Part shown: positions 9,748 to 20,631 of the stretch, in pieces
Position numbering within the stretch: the stretch's first letter is position 1
Layout: every line of letters starts with the position of its first letter
NCBI GenBank assembly: GCA_021234155.1
Contig: JAJEKV010000054.1
Span: forward strand, 9,196,655 to 9,260,654
Reading direction: 5' to 3'
Origin: Isoetes taiwanensis
Taxonomy: Eukaryota; Streptophyta; Lycopodiopsida; Isoetales; Isoetaceae
Length of the DNA stretch: 64,000 nucleotides
The notes under the pieces: model-generated
Database searches by the model: none
Seen by the model: only the letters and a program-made list of their open reading frames with translations
What the model was told of the DNA's origin: nothing
Program-made: the position numbers and the translations under genes

Positions 9748-12700
9748 CGAACTTCAATAAATGCTCCGAAGATACAACGATTCCGATTTGGGGGAATGGG
9801 GATGGAGAGCGCATTCCCAAGCCTCAGATTTGGTAAGGCGGAGCTTGGGGCCGGCTCAAGGTAAAGAATAGCAGGCACGTTGGACCTCCATATACCTTTT
9901 ACCAATTCACCCTCTTTAAGACATTATTTTTACCCGGTCCATATTGAGGCATCAAAATGTTTGCACACAGTTTCACTACCTTCGTATATATTCGTTATAT
10001 GGCATAATCCTGGACGCAAAGATCAAAAGTCTCAGTTTCTAATGGTTTGCAAATTGTATCGGTTGAAAAGTTGCTATAATTAGGATTTTTTGCAAGGAAC
10101 CATTAGATATTTGTGTGTTTTTTTTAGATCAAAATTATAGGCTTGGTATTTTTTGGATGGGCAAGGGATTTTCTCATGGCATGCGTGTCAAGCATGGCTG
10201 GATTCTTGAGAACTTCCATTCCGGTAAGGTGCTTCTTAATCCTATCTATTTGGTCTGGTGTCGGTGGTGTTTTGTGTTTGTTTTGGCTGTGGAGTCTACC
10301 CAACCCTGCGCCTCTGTGGCTTTTGTCCATTGTGGTTCTATTCTGGTTTTTTGTGAAGATGTCGGTACCTCTACCTGGTAAGGGCAGTTGCAGCGATTTG
10401 GCTTGTCAGTGGCTTAGGAGATTTGGTTCTGTCTAGGTATGTTCCTTGTCTTTACAAAATTTGTTTGCAGACGGGTTTCTAGAGGAAGAAAGGCCTGACT
10501 AGTGGAAATTGCAAGGCCTGATATGTTCCTTCCAAACTAGTCCCTAGTTTTGGCATGTCCTCCTCTGATCCTATTGAAGCTCCCAATCCCTTTAATGAAA
10601 GCCCCACATTTCCTATGCATGTGACTCTTGAGCCGATGTGCAGATCTTGGAGATTGAACATCTTCTGAATGTGGATGGTCTCTATGACAAGCTATCTGCC
10701 TTTGTCGGTCAGCTTTGTAATACCATGGGAAATATAAATTGTTGTGTAGATTTGTGGTTCACCTGCATAGATACGGGTGGGAGGCATCCAATTGTCAGTT
10801 AGGTTATAATCACGAGAGCAGCTCTTAGTAGAGCTAGGGCTGTCGTGCATAGGAACATGAGAAGATATGATATGCTTTGGCACTCTTGTATGAATGGACA
10901 TATGAACTAAATTGATGGTTTTGGTTGATCTGTTGATAATGTGTTTTGATTTATGTTTTTGGTTTGCTGGTTTTTGGGTTGGAACTTGTGGTGGCGAGGT
11001 GATGGCACCACTACAGTATGATTATGCTTTGGATGTGTGATGGCAGGTGATAATGCCACCACACTTATGGTTGATGTGTCGTGTTCTGTATCATGAAGAA
11101 CTCCTATGTTTTTATGATACTGTTAATGTGACCTATAAAAGATGTAGGGTCTGTGGTTTTACTGGATAGCTGCAGATGGTACTGGATGACGATGAAATCA
11201 AACTTTGGAATATCGAGTTAAGACGCCAGGTATGTAAAAATGTGTTGGCAATACTTGGGTTTGATTCCCAAGGACCTTATTCAACTCCATTCCTTTGTGT
11301 AGAGTAAGATTCAAGTTCATACAAAGTGTTAAGTAGCAACTCATTGCAATTGTGTCGGACAAGATGTTAGATAGCAATTGATGTCTTTGGAACCTGCTAA
11401 GTGTGTTTACCATTTATATTCTGTTCAGAGTGTACTATACGAAGAAGGTACATGCGAGTGTACTATGTGAGCATATCCATATTGTATTCGTGTATTAATT
11501 TAGTTGAACCATTGTGTATTCATAGCATAAGTTTGTTTTTTTGGCGTATTTTTATACTCTTGGTATTCTGGAATTAGGGTTTCTACGACAGTGGTTGGGA
11601 TTTAATTTCAAGAGGAATATTCCAGTTTAAAGCTGGCCCGAAGGGCCACGATTTAGCCACAAGGACTTAAGATGACACCATTGGACAACAAAAGTTTCCC
11701 ATAAATTGACATGAATTCGGTCATTCAATGAAAAAGCCCAGGAATGTGCCGTAGTGTGCCCAATGTGAGGGGATTGACGAGCCCCCTCGTGGATCCACCT
11801 TCCCCTCCACCAGGGCAATTGTCACCACGTACTGCGGCATGTTGCATCCACCATGGTGGGTAGGGGCCCACTACCGAGGGGCATAGAGCCCTGCGACCAC
11901 ACAAGGTTGACAGGTATCGAGGTCGTGCCATTCCCCCTCCGCGCCTCACCAATACTCCATACGCAGCATCCACTTCCCTTTGAGCTTCCCTTATCTAGGT
12001 ACCGAGGGTCAAATGGCCAAGCTTTGTGGCTAATTTTTGCCCAAATTCATCCAACCACCTATCTTTCTTGTGAATAGCATTTGATTACGGACTGCAATTA
12101 AGAGGATCAGACCACTTTATATCCAATTCACATCACTTCTCAGCACTAATTTCTCCAATTAACAGCAAAAGAAGCTACGGGCAAATCATGTGGTGGTGGA
12201 ATTGTTTGTATAAGACAATCCCAAGACATGAAGTCCCTAAATCTTCTAGTGCTAATGTGCCAAGTATAAGTGCCTGCCATTGATTTGCTGAGCGAGAGGT
12301 ATTCCTATGTCCTTTTCTCATAGTAGTTTGTGACGTCATTCTTGCCTGAGCAGTCTGTCATGCATGCCAGGGAGTCTACCATGGTCTTCACCAAAGTTTA
12401 CTGGCCATGAAGGATGGGAAGAAGACAATGGCACAAGCAAGGATGAAGGAAAGGGAAAACATGAAGAGAGATGATGCTTAAATGTTGAGGACTTCAAGAC
12501 TAAGCTTGCACATCTCGTTGAGCAGATAGATTCCTCAGCGCCCCGCATTGCTGAAAAAGCAGCTGGCTCAAGAGAGGCAACACATTTCAAGCATGGAATT
12601 TTGCATGCATCCATTTGATAGTTGCTTTGACCTTGCATAGTTGAATGCTGCCAGGCTAGTCAGACATTAGAAGCTCCAAACTAATCTTGCCACGACATCT

Positions 12701-13549
12701 AATAGGCTCGACATCTGCTCCAAACTATAGAATGCTTTGATTAGGAAGGAAATATTTCTCAACTCCATACATGTGTCTTGGAGATGGATAGTAAGATCTA
12801 CTGAACTGTCAAACAACTTCCATGGATAGTCAAATCCAGCATGTTCAAGCCTTGAAAGACATGATCAATACTTCGGAAAGGCTAATTTTTCCAAAAATAC
12901 TAACATAGTAACCAGGCCTTTAAGATTGGAGGAAAGCTCCTCAAGTTAGGATCTTGCAATGCGAGAACTGGAAAAGACAGTAGCTTTGCAAATGTAAAGG
13001 ACTTCATGCTGATGCACATGCTATGCAAATGCACATAAGCTTATTATGTTGAATGCTAATATTAACCTTGCAGCCAATTGCCTAAGCAACTATTACTCAA
13101 TAGGGGAGCAAAAATTGTGAAATTCCCGTATAGAGCAGAGCATGTGAGACATATGTTGCAGAGTCTTGCATGCATTTGAGACTGCAGAAAAGCGAGTCTA
13201 TCAAAGTCTAGCTCAGCCAAGCAACAAATCCACTCAACATTAAGTTTGGAATCTCTATCTGACGCTTTTGTCCTGGACATTCCATGCAATCTAAATATTT
13301 ATTTAGTAAATAGCAAGGCAGTATCGAGTGCGGTATTAGTAGTATGACATAGCAAGAGGTATGCCAAAGATAGTTTGTTGATCACAACCATTAAGGCATC
13401 GTGGCCCCTTTTGTTATAACCTCCACAGCATCAAGAATGCCCAAGAGTACCAATTCCTCTAGAATTTGGAGTTGCTCCACCTTTGTTTCCTGAATTAGCT
13501 AGCGTTCGCAGATGTATTGATCAATCTGCTTCTTCCTCCTGAAATAGTA
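9748..13549. other. Intergenic, no supported gene
   Basis: The first ~150 bp hold the likely 5' UTR and promoter of the coiled-coil gene (minus strand). Beyond that I found only short frames without family features. At 12,300-12,650 the plus strand reads as short helix-like peptide (for example KLAHLVEQIDSSAPRIAEKA) broken by stops, perhaps an eroded pseudogene. 11,730-11,990 is locally GC-rich with no clear content. Confidence 0.35.
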
Positions 13550-14180
13550 GTAACTACTTGAAATCTTGAAATAAGTTTTCATAAACCCTACATGATAATC
13601 GATCTGGCTATCATGCATATCATGGATAACAAGTTTTCTTACTCCAGATGATTCAGGCACAAACAACTTAGCTTTAAAGTATAGGAGTTTGCCTTCCTTC
13701 GTAAAATGTTTGAAGGTCCTTTCTCCTTGTCCGTTCTTGATGCTTTACGTAGCCTAACTCATTGTTCCTTGAACTCTTTACTTGTTGTTAAAGTCTCTTT
13801 GATTTTCTTTCCAAACTCGCTTGCAAGAGTTGAACCTGTGTTGCAATGAATTCTTGTCAAGGAATGACATGGTATGGTGGTGTCATCAACCACATTAAGC
13901 TTTCCTGACTTATTTGTTATCTTGAAATCATACTCTTCAAGAAATTTCATCCATCTTCTTCACCTCAGATTGAGGTGTGATTGCATAAAGATGTATTAGG
14001 CTCTGTAATCAGTATAAGTAAAATCCACATCCTCTTCTTTGATTCTAATTTGATGATATCCAGATCTCAAGTTGATCTTGGAGAAGAACTTTGCTCCTTG
14101 AAGTTGGTCCATCAGATCAAGGGCCATTGTTTGCAAGAATGAGCATCAACTTCTCTGTAAATACCGGATAACATCAAATA
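13550..14180 (-). pseudogene. Ty3-gypsy pol remnant with internal deletion
   Basis: Reading the minus strand from about 14,150: an RT segment with [20 protein letters not shown], the conserved block before the catalytic aspartates, runs into a stop. After a short gap the frame at 13,950-13,759 reads MKFLEEYDFKITNKSGKLN, the end of the RNase H domain. Around 13,700-13,560 follows KLFVPESSGVRKLVIHDMHD, which resembles the H2C2 zinc-binding start of integrase. The order RT, RNase H, integrase is that of Ty3-gypsy. The RT catalytic YVDD region and the RNase H core have been deleted between the first two blocks, so the copy is dead. No LTRs were found for it. Confidence 0.8.
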
Positions 14181-14317
14181 TGTTTTTAGAATTCAAATGC
14201 TATTTACTTTTTGAAGTACTTTACTAAGGCACTTTCAATCAACTCATGACCTCAATCTTAAGCTCCATTTAACAAACATCATACCCAATAGTACTTCTTG
14301 AATCGGGTGTCAAAGAT

Positions 14318-15119
14318 TCAGGAGGTGAATGTTAGAGAAGGACAACAAAAATTATCCATAAAGAGAGGGGTATAATTTGGCACCTCAATCTTCTCGCCAT
14401 TTTCATCTTTTAATTGGTCATCCACAAACTTGTCCACCGCTTCACACATCAAATCCCATGTTTCATCATCTAAGTAAACAAAGTAACTCAATCCCTGATG
14501 TTCTTTGTTGGATGGATAGTTTGTTTGGCATATATTAGTAAGGTGGACTATTGTTTCTGTTAAGTGAACACAAATTTCTATATTGAAATTGGGGCGGCCA
14601 TCCAATTTGTTGACTCATAATAGAGCGGTTTGAAGGATAAGGTAAGAACGGACTAACCTTATAAGGCTTTGTAAGTGCTTTTCTTTGTAGTCGCTTATCT
14701 GGCTTCCCACAGAACGCCCACTAGTGGCGCAGTTGTTGAATTTTCTCCATGTACACATTCTTATGGATGGTATTCTTTGTAATGTCATCTGGCTGATGTT
14801 CATATAATATTTAGTAGGTCTGCTAGTACCCTCTTTCTTTTTGTATAAAAAAATTGAACATGCATGAAACTTTTGTCTTTTTGGTAGCGTCTTATTTGCT
14901 TGGAATATCAGTATATTTGCAACATGTGTCAATTCAAAACTTGGCACCTTCAAGATCATCAACTTCCTTCCAATTAAGAGCCATCCCAGTAGTTGGATTA
15001 AATGGTACCACATCCACACATGGAGAGCACATTTGAATATTTGTGAATGAGTCATGCAATCTCCTCACATGCTCGACACTTATCACCTCGTACGTCATGT
15101 TTGTCGGAGTTTTATGCAT
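14318..15119 (-). other. Unassigned, frameshifted coding-like stretch
   Basis: Three minus-strand frames (15119-14934, 15055-14615, 14605-14318) follow one another. They contain protein-like segments such as MCSPCVDVVPFNPTTGMALN and FVYLDDETWDLMCEAVDKF. I recognise no family. The arrangement suggests one former gene or element ORF with frameshifts. It lies just upstream, in minus-strand sense, of the gypsy remnant and could be part of the same element. Confidence 0.35.
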
Positions 15120-16264
15120 TAAATAATATCAATGACAATTTCATTATAATTGTCAAGTGGAAACATCCTTTCCCTTGAAGCAAAAGCGACTTGACAGCTC
15201 GAAGGCAGGTGGTGTGGCTGAGCTTTAAAAGAACTACCTTGTCTCCCCCTTTTTTATTCTTTCCCTCCCTTTTTTTCTCCAGGAGGATCATAGCTATTTC
15301 TCTGCCCTTTTTCGTTCTTTTACTGCTAGACCTTTCCACTTGCCCTTGCCCTTGACCTGGACCTCTTATATAAAGAATCCTCATTCTCACTTTGTGTCTT
15401 ACTCTCCCTGGCTATAGCATGAATGCCTTTGTGTTCTAGCGACAAACAACTTTTTTTTAGTGTTAAATGCAGAATCCACTCCCCAAGACTTGTTGTGGCT
15501 TTTTTACAGTTTCTAGCTATATCATCAACCTAGCTACCTTTTAGAGTGCCTATTTTCTCATGTTCACTCTTTGTATGGTATCCTTGCACTACTATGCGTC
15601 ATTGTAGGTAGCCTCTTTCTATGACACTTATTGTATAAAGTCTTGAAACATGTTTGCTTGTGATCCAAAGGCGAGTACTTGACATTGATAAACCCCATCA
15701 ATAATATCATCTTCCTCAGCCATATCTCCTTCGATCCTTCTCTAAGAGCTAGCTAGCTCCCTTCAGAATAGCAGACTGTGCCGAGTTTGCAATGTTTAAC
15801 AACATCAGTGACGGGTCAAAATTTTATAGAGGAATCTGATACACCAGAAAGATCTTGTTAACAACATCTTCTATAATACAACCTAATCTTACCCTCCTTT
15901 TCCAACTTGTACATGTCAGTCAGAAGAAATGCCATGGTTCTACTGCAATAAAAATAAAAAAGCTCATTCCTAGGATGGAGACATCATTTATGCTATATTT
16001 TATGTGCTTGTCTCCCTTTTGTAATCGTTGGTGCTCTCTAGCTTCTTTCTGAAATGCCCTACCTTGGATGCTCCTTCTTCTTTCAATCTCTTTCATTTGA
16101 GTTAAGTTCTACTGCTCCTACCAGAGGTTCAGGTTTCGTTGGTTTTAGTAGGATTGGTGCTTCAGAGTCACTAGATCGCGTTCAGAGTCCCATGTCTCTT
16201 GTCTTCGCTTTAATAATAGCTTAGGTATCGATACATATGGTGTAAGGGTTTTTGGCTTGAGAAT
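15120..16264. other. AT-rich flank of the large gypsy insertion
   Basis: No gene is supported. 15,240-15,300 is a T/C-rich tract that reads as Lys/Glu-rich on the minus strand. The right edge is the insertion site of the 22.5-kb gypsy element. Confidence 0.35.
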
Positions 16265-16269
16265 TCTGG

Positions 16270-16838
16270 TGTTTGGGGTCTGGGTTCGGGAACTCCTGCA
16301 AGACAGCCCTCTGTGAGGACCCGTGGATCTAACAGGAGAGTCCGGGGGACTATGTCACGCGGGATTTGCAAGAAAAGAACAAGAAGAAGAAAACGAAACA
16401 GAAAAGAAAAATGAGAGGAAAATGATAAGCTTCCTTGATATCAATGATGAACATACATGAGCTCTCGCAATCGAGAGAAGACTGAAGAGAGACAAGACTC
16501 AAAACTCATCTAGCCCTCATATGCTAGCTCTACTCATATATATAGTACAATGGCCTCTGGCCCAATATAGACACTCTGACTGATCTCGGTGCCGACTCCT
16601 GGAAGGAGGCCTGTTTTGCAGGAATGTTGGCGGTGCCTCTTGAAATGCCTAGAATCACGCTGACGCTGACGCGGGCGGTGACGGCCCATCACTTGTCTGA
16701 GCGGCGCCTCTTGATAGGCTGCTGCTTGGTCTTCTGCGGGGCCTTGGATGGCTGACCCGTGGTTGGATCATGGATCCTTGAGCTTGACCTGGTCCGTCAG
16801 ATGCATGAATAGTCCTGCATCAGAGGCACAGACTAACA
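16270..16838 (-). repeat. 3' LTR of the large gypsy element (569 bp)
   Basis: In minus sense it begins TGTTAGTC and ends CCCCAAACA. It matches 38229-38798 almost base for base over the first ~480 plus-strand bases. A few differences cluster between about 16,760 and 16,838. A TATATATAG run at 16536-16544, read on the minus strand, is a plausible TATA box for the element promoter. Confidence 0.93.
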
Positions 16839-16848
16839 CTCCCCCACC
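16839..16848 (-). other. Polypurine tract of the large gypsy element
   Basis: On the minus strand GGTGGGGGAG lies directly against the TG start of the 3' LTR. That is the expected place and composition for plus-strand priming in an LTR retrotransposon. Confidence 0.8.
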
Positions 16849-17009
16849 AAACAACACTCCGGGTGAAGAAAAAGGAGGAAGTGTCTCCGAGGGCTGAAGC
16901 CCTCGGTCCTGAAAGTGATCCTCGGGGGAGTGAGGACGGGCACCATTATGGTAATCGCTAATGAGATCTGGCGTTTTTTGAAGAGCAGGAGGAGTGTTGA
17001 GCCCAAGGG

Positions 17010-18300
17010 CGGGGATCAGCCAATGAGAAAATGAGAGCGCACCATGTCTTCAAGGGCCGCATGGGCTTTAAGAAACAAACCGGCACTCCATGAGGAGGTG
17101 AAAACCGGAGACCGAAAGCACCGACGCCGGCATTCGGATTGGCAAAAAAAAGATGGGCCGATTTGAGGAGTCGACGGGGAGGCTCTTGAGAGCAAAGACA
17201 CTAAACCCGGCCGGGCGGTGGGTGGATCAAGGGTCGGGGGAGGTGGCAAAGATGTCGCAAGAAGGTGTCGAGGCCATAAATGGCATCCTCGGGTCGTTGC
17301 CAACCACGCACATTGGCAATATAGATCCAGGTTTCAGTAGTGTCTAAGGTGGCATTATCCTCCCAAGCCGGATCGCGACGAGGCCGGGGGATCCCACCGA
17401 GATCCGGCCGAGATTTGAGGCGAGTGGATCCCGCTGCGGGCCATCCATGACCTTGGTCCAAGGGAAGACGCCAATCAGAAGTAAGAAACCCGGGGTGGAG
17501 GGGCACCCGGCAGAAGCATCGAGAGGGAGCGGTGCCCTGGGGCTGCTTGAGCCCGCTCGCCCGAATTCACCGACAAGGGCAGGATCTAGAGCCTTGCACC
17601 AACGATCCCACTCGGAAGCGAGGAGCCGAGAGTAAAACAGAGGGCTATCCCAACCCGTGGGAACTGTCTTGCTATCCAGAAGAGCACGCAGTTGATTGTA
17701 ACCGGCCAGTGGCTGCATGTAAACTTGTGCAAAGGGAAGATCCTCGGGATGTCCCAGATACTTCCTTATTTGTTGCAAATACCAGCTTGCCGGAGAGGCA
17801 AATGATGAGCAAGCTCCGAGATGTATTCTTGATGAAGAGCATGTGTCCGGGTCATGATTAGGCAGATAGGGGTTGTTATCCAAAAGCAACCATTGAAGTG
17901 TGGGGTCACCCTGAAAGTTCTGATGTGGCCCATCTCGAAATTTGTCCTGTGTATCTGCCAGATAGAAATCATGAAAAATGTATGCCATTGGCTGAACAAC
18001 TCGAAGGTGATCATATCCCGGATCGCCACGTTGAATGAGATCAAAGACTAAAAGGGCACAAAATAAACCTTTGTCTTCAAAGAGAGTTCAGGCCAGATCC
18101 GAAGAAAATCCTGCGTCTAGTGGGAACATCAACGAGACCATCAGCCGTATGCCACTTGGGGAAGAAAGAGGTGGCGGCGGGCCACCACATAGTCGATAAC
18201 TGGAAGGAATAGGGTAGTCAACAGGCAGGTTGAGAGCAATGGTAATGTAGCCTTCAAGTTTTGTGCGAGCGCGCATCGGCCAGGCCCGAATAGTTTGCAC
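17010..18300 (-). pseudogene. Second extra ORF of the gypsy element, frameshifted
   Basis: Minus-strand frames at 18300-18088, 17988-17344, 17506-17201 and 17303-17016 appear to be pieces of one former protein downstream of the 445-residue ORF. Readable blocks include AYIFHDFYLADTQDKF, LQWLLLDNNPYLPNHDPDT, WYLQQIRKYLGHPEDLPFA and ETWIYIANVRGWQRPEDAIY. No gag or pol motif is present and I recognise no family. It lies between the first extra ORF and the 3' LTR. Frame changes near 18,000 and 17,350 mean it cannot be made as a single protein from this copy. Confidence 0.5.
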
Positions 18301-18487
18301 TAGTCGTTGTTCGAGGTCACGGATCCCGTGGTCCTTTTCTAATAGGGGCGTGTCCGGTCACGGACCCGTTCGGAGAAGTGTTAACTGTGTGAGGAGGCTT
18401 GCCGGGGGCATTGAGTCGGCACGGCAATCTCAGCGTCATCAAGAAGTTTACATTTTTGAACCTCCGTAAGCTGATCTTGGAGGGATG

Positions 18488-19825
18488 TTAGTTTGAGAAG
18501 TCTGCGTGGAGAGCCGAGCCGTCAAAGAGGCAATGGGCGGCCACGCCAGTAAGGTGTTGAACTTGAGTACTGTAATTTTCACAAAGCTCGGAGTACAAAG
18601 CGTTGAGTTTAGCAATATCTTTCTCCTTGTCACTAAGGAGGGTGTCTTTGGACTTGTGTTGCTCCAATAAGGCCTGAAGTTCGGATTGAAGCTGAGCCTG
18701 TTGATCTGCAAGTAGGCTGGTCTGATCCTGTGCACTTTTGAGATCTATGCGGGCCTGTAAGAGAGCCCCATGCTTTTCTTGAAGTTGGGCTTCCAAAGTT
18801 TGAACTTGTGCGATTGCGACTTGAAGGTTACTGTCCAACCGATCCGAGGGCCGTCGAGGGCGGTGAACCCCATTCATAAGAGCTTCTTGGGATTCTTGTA
18901 ACTTGAGAACAAGGCGGCTTGAGCATCCTAGCGATCTCGATACAACAAATGACGAGGGTCTTTGTGGTGGTGGAGCCAGCTGTTGCCTTGTTTGTGACGT
19001 TTGGGACACATGATGAGAACTAGAGTGCTTGGTTTCTGTAGAGGAGGAGGAGACAGTGACATGCGTGTGTTGAAGGTTGACATGACCAGAAGAAGAAGGG
19101 CGTGAAGTGCCAACGTGATGAGTCTTAGGAAGGGACTGCTGAGTGGAATTTTGAGAATGAGAGTTTGTGGGAGGAAAGTAATGACAGATGAGGGCTTGAA
19201 GATGGCCTCCCACGGAAGTTTCAGAGGGAGAAGTGGCAGCCCGAAGACGGTCTACTTCTTGGAGAAGACGGTAGAACAGCAATTGGGGCCAATCAATGTG
19301 GTGGGTTGAGCGAGTAGCAGTGACTACGATATTATAGAAAGGTTTATTGATATGGGTGTTCTTGATAGAATACCCAAGGTACTTGCGCCACAGAAACTTA
19401 ACAAAAATTTCATGGGGCTTGTCAATATTTGTGAGGCGATGCACGTTTGCATGATAAGCAGGTGCACCAAACTCAGTGACATCAAGATCCTGTATGGCAG
19501 ACCAAGATAAACAAGGGGTTTGCAAAGGAATATGGAATACCTCAGAAATCAGGTGTTGAGTCAGCGAAATGGTGGTGCCATCGACCACTGTGGTGTATCC
19601 ATGCGGGCTGTTGACGATGTTAGCGATGAACTGCTTCAACTGGTCAGGATTTGGAGCCGGAAGTTCCATTTGAGAGAATTCGTAGAGTTTCGCGCGTTCT
19701 GCGACTGCACGATTCGGGCCAACAAGGGCTTCACGGAAAGTGGGCGTCAAGAAAGAGACAGACTCGAAAAGAGCCAGTTCCCTGGGAGCAGTAGCTTGAA
19801 GTGTAGGAAATTTTGGTGCAGCCAT
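18488..19825 (-). CDS. Intact 445-residue extra ORF in the gypsy element
   Basis: An uninterrupted frame starts at ATG 19825 in a strong context (GCCATGGCTG). It reads in the same sense as gag and pol, but lies about 12 kb beyond pol and about 1.6 kb before the 3' LTR. Residues about 1-230 form a globular domain with VVDGTTISLTQHLISEVFHI, a pattern like the plant transposon-associated or plant-mobile-type domains found as extra ORFs in large plant elements. Residues about 230-315 are Ser/His/Thr-rich and disordered. Residues about 340-425 are a coiled coil (VQTLEAQLQEKHGALLQARI, LQSELQALLEQHKSKDTLL). No zinc knuckle, protease, RT or integrase motif. It is intact while gag and pol are broken. 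Function unknown; a structural or accessory role is speculation. Confidence 0.7.
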   Translation of the reverse strand: MAAPKFPTLQATAPRELALFESVSFLTPTFREALVGPNRAVAERAKLYEFSQMELPAPNPDQLKQFIANIVNSPHGYTTVVDGTTISLTQHLISEVFHIPLQTPCLSWSAIQDLDVTEFGAPAYHANVHRLTNIDKPHEIFVKFLWRKYLGYSIKNTHINKPFYNIVVTATRSTHHIDWPQLLFYRLLQEVDRLRAATSPSETSVGGHLQALICHYFPPTNSHSQNSTQQSLPKTHHVGTSRPSSSGHVNLQHTHVTVSSSSTETKHSSSHHVSQTSQTRQQLAPPPQRPSSFVVSRSLGCSSRLVLKLQESQEALMNGVHRPRRPSDRLDSNLQVAIAQVQTLEAQLQEKHGALLQARIDLKSAQDQTSLLADQQAQLQSELQALLEQHKSKDTLLSDKEKDIAKLNALYSELCENYSTQVQHLTGVAAHCLFDGSALHADFSN

Positions 19826-20064
19826 GGCAAAGATTGGCGGAAAAGAACAGTGATTCCAAGCACACTCACCCCGGTTTTTGGTCCACTGTTGAAAACATCA
19901 GTTTTGGTAGGTCTACATGTCCTGTTTTCAAAGAATCCTACATGTGGATTTGTGAAGGTATGGTTTTGTTCGATAATGGTGTTCTTTTTTCAGTGGACTA
20001 AAACATCCACTGTTGTTTTGTAGTTTCTTCTATTGTGACATGTCATTTTATAATACAATCCACT

Positions 20065-20540
20065 GTAGGAAAGAGTACTTGAATTTCTACATGTCTAATA
20101 ATTCTATTGTCACATGTCTTTATAGATGTAGGAAAGAATATTTGATTCTCTACATGTCCTATACTTCCATTCACATGTCTTTATAGTAGTAGGACAGAGT
20201 ACTTTATTTGCTAAGGCATTGTAGGAAAGAATACATGAATTACGACATGTGTAATACTTCTATTGTCACATGTCTTTATAGAAGTCGGAAAGAATACTTG
20301 ATTCTCTACATGTCATATGCTTCCATGTCACATGTCTTTATAGTAGTAGGACGATGAGTACTTTATTTGCTAAGGCATTGTAGGAAAGAATACATGAATT
20401 ATGACATGTGTAATACTTCTATTCTCACATGTCTTTATAGAAGTAGGAAAGAGTACTTGATTCTCTACATGTCCTATCCTTCCATATCGGGTCTTTATAG
20501 TGGTAGGACAGAGTACTTGATTTGCTACATGTGATGCGTG
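20065..20540 (+). repeat. Three tandem ~160-bp units with internal sub-repeats
   Basis: Units start with GTAGGAAAGA at 20065, 20221 and 20380. Each contains about three shorter sub-repeats of the form 'guanine-rich AGGAAAGA...TACTTGATT...ACATGTC...CTTTATAG'. The third unit diverges at its end. The array sits inside the post-pol region of the gypsy element, just upstream in plus coordinates of the first minisatellite array. Confidence 0.85.
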
Positions 20541-20631
20541 CACGATCACATGTTCTTATACTAGTATTCCATGTAACACAAGTTACTTCAACTACTTCAA
20601 TTACTTAACACCTATTTTTGCATAACGTGGG

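Noticed and set aside
10115-10436. Plus-strand overlapping frames of 88 and 97 codons near 10.1-10.4 kb
   Set aside because: Hydrophobic, Trp/Phe-rich, two frames equally open, no family match; could be an eroded element but not supported.
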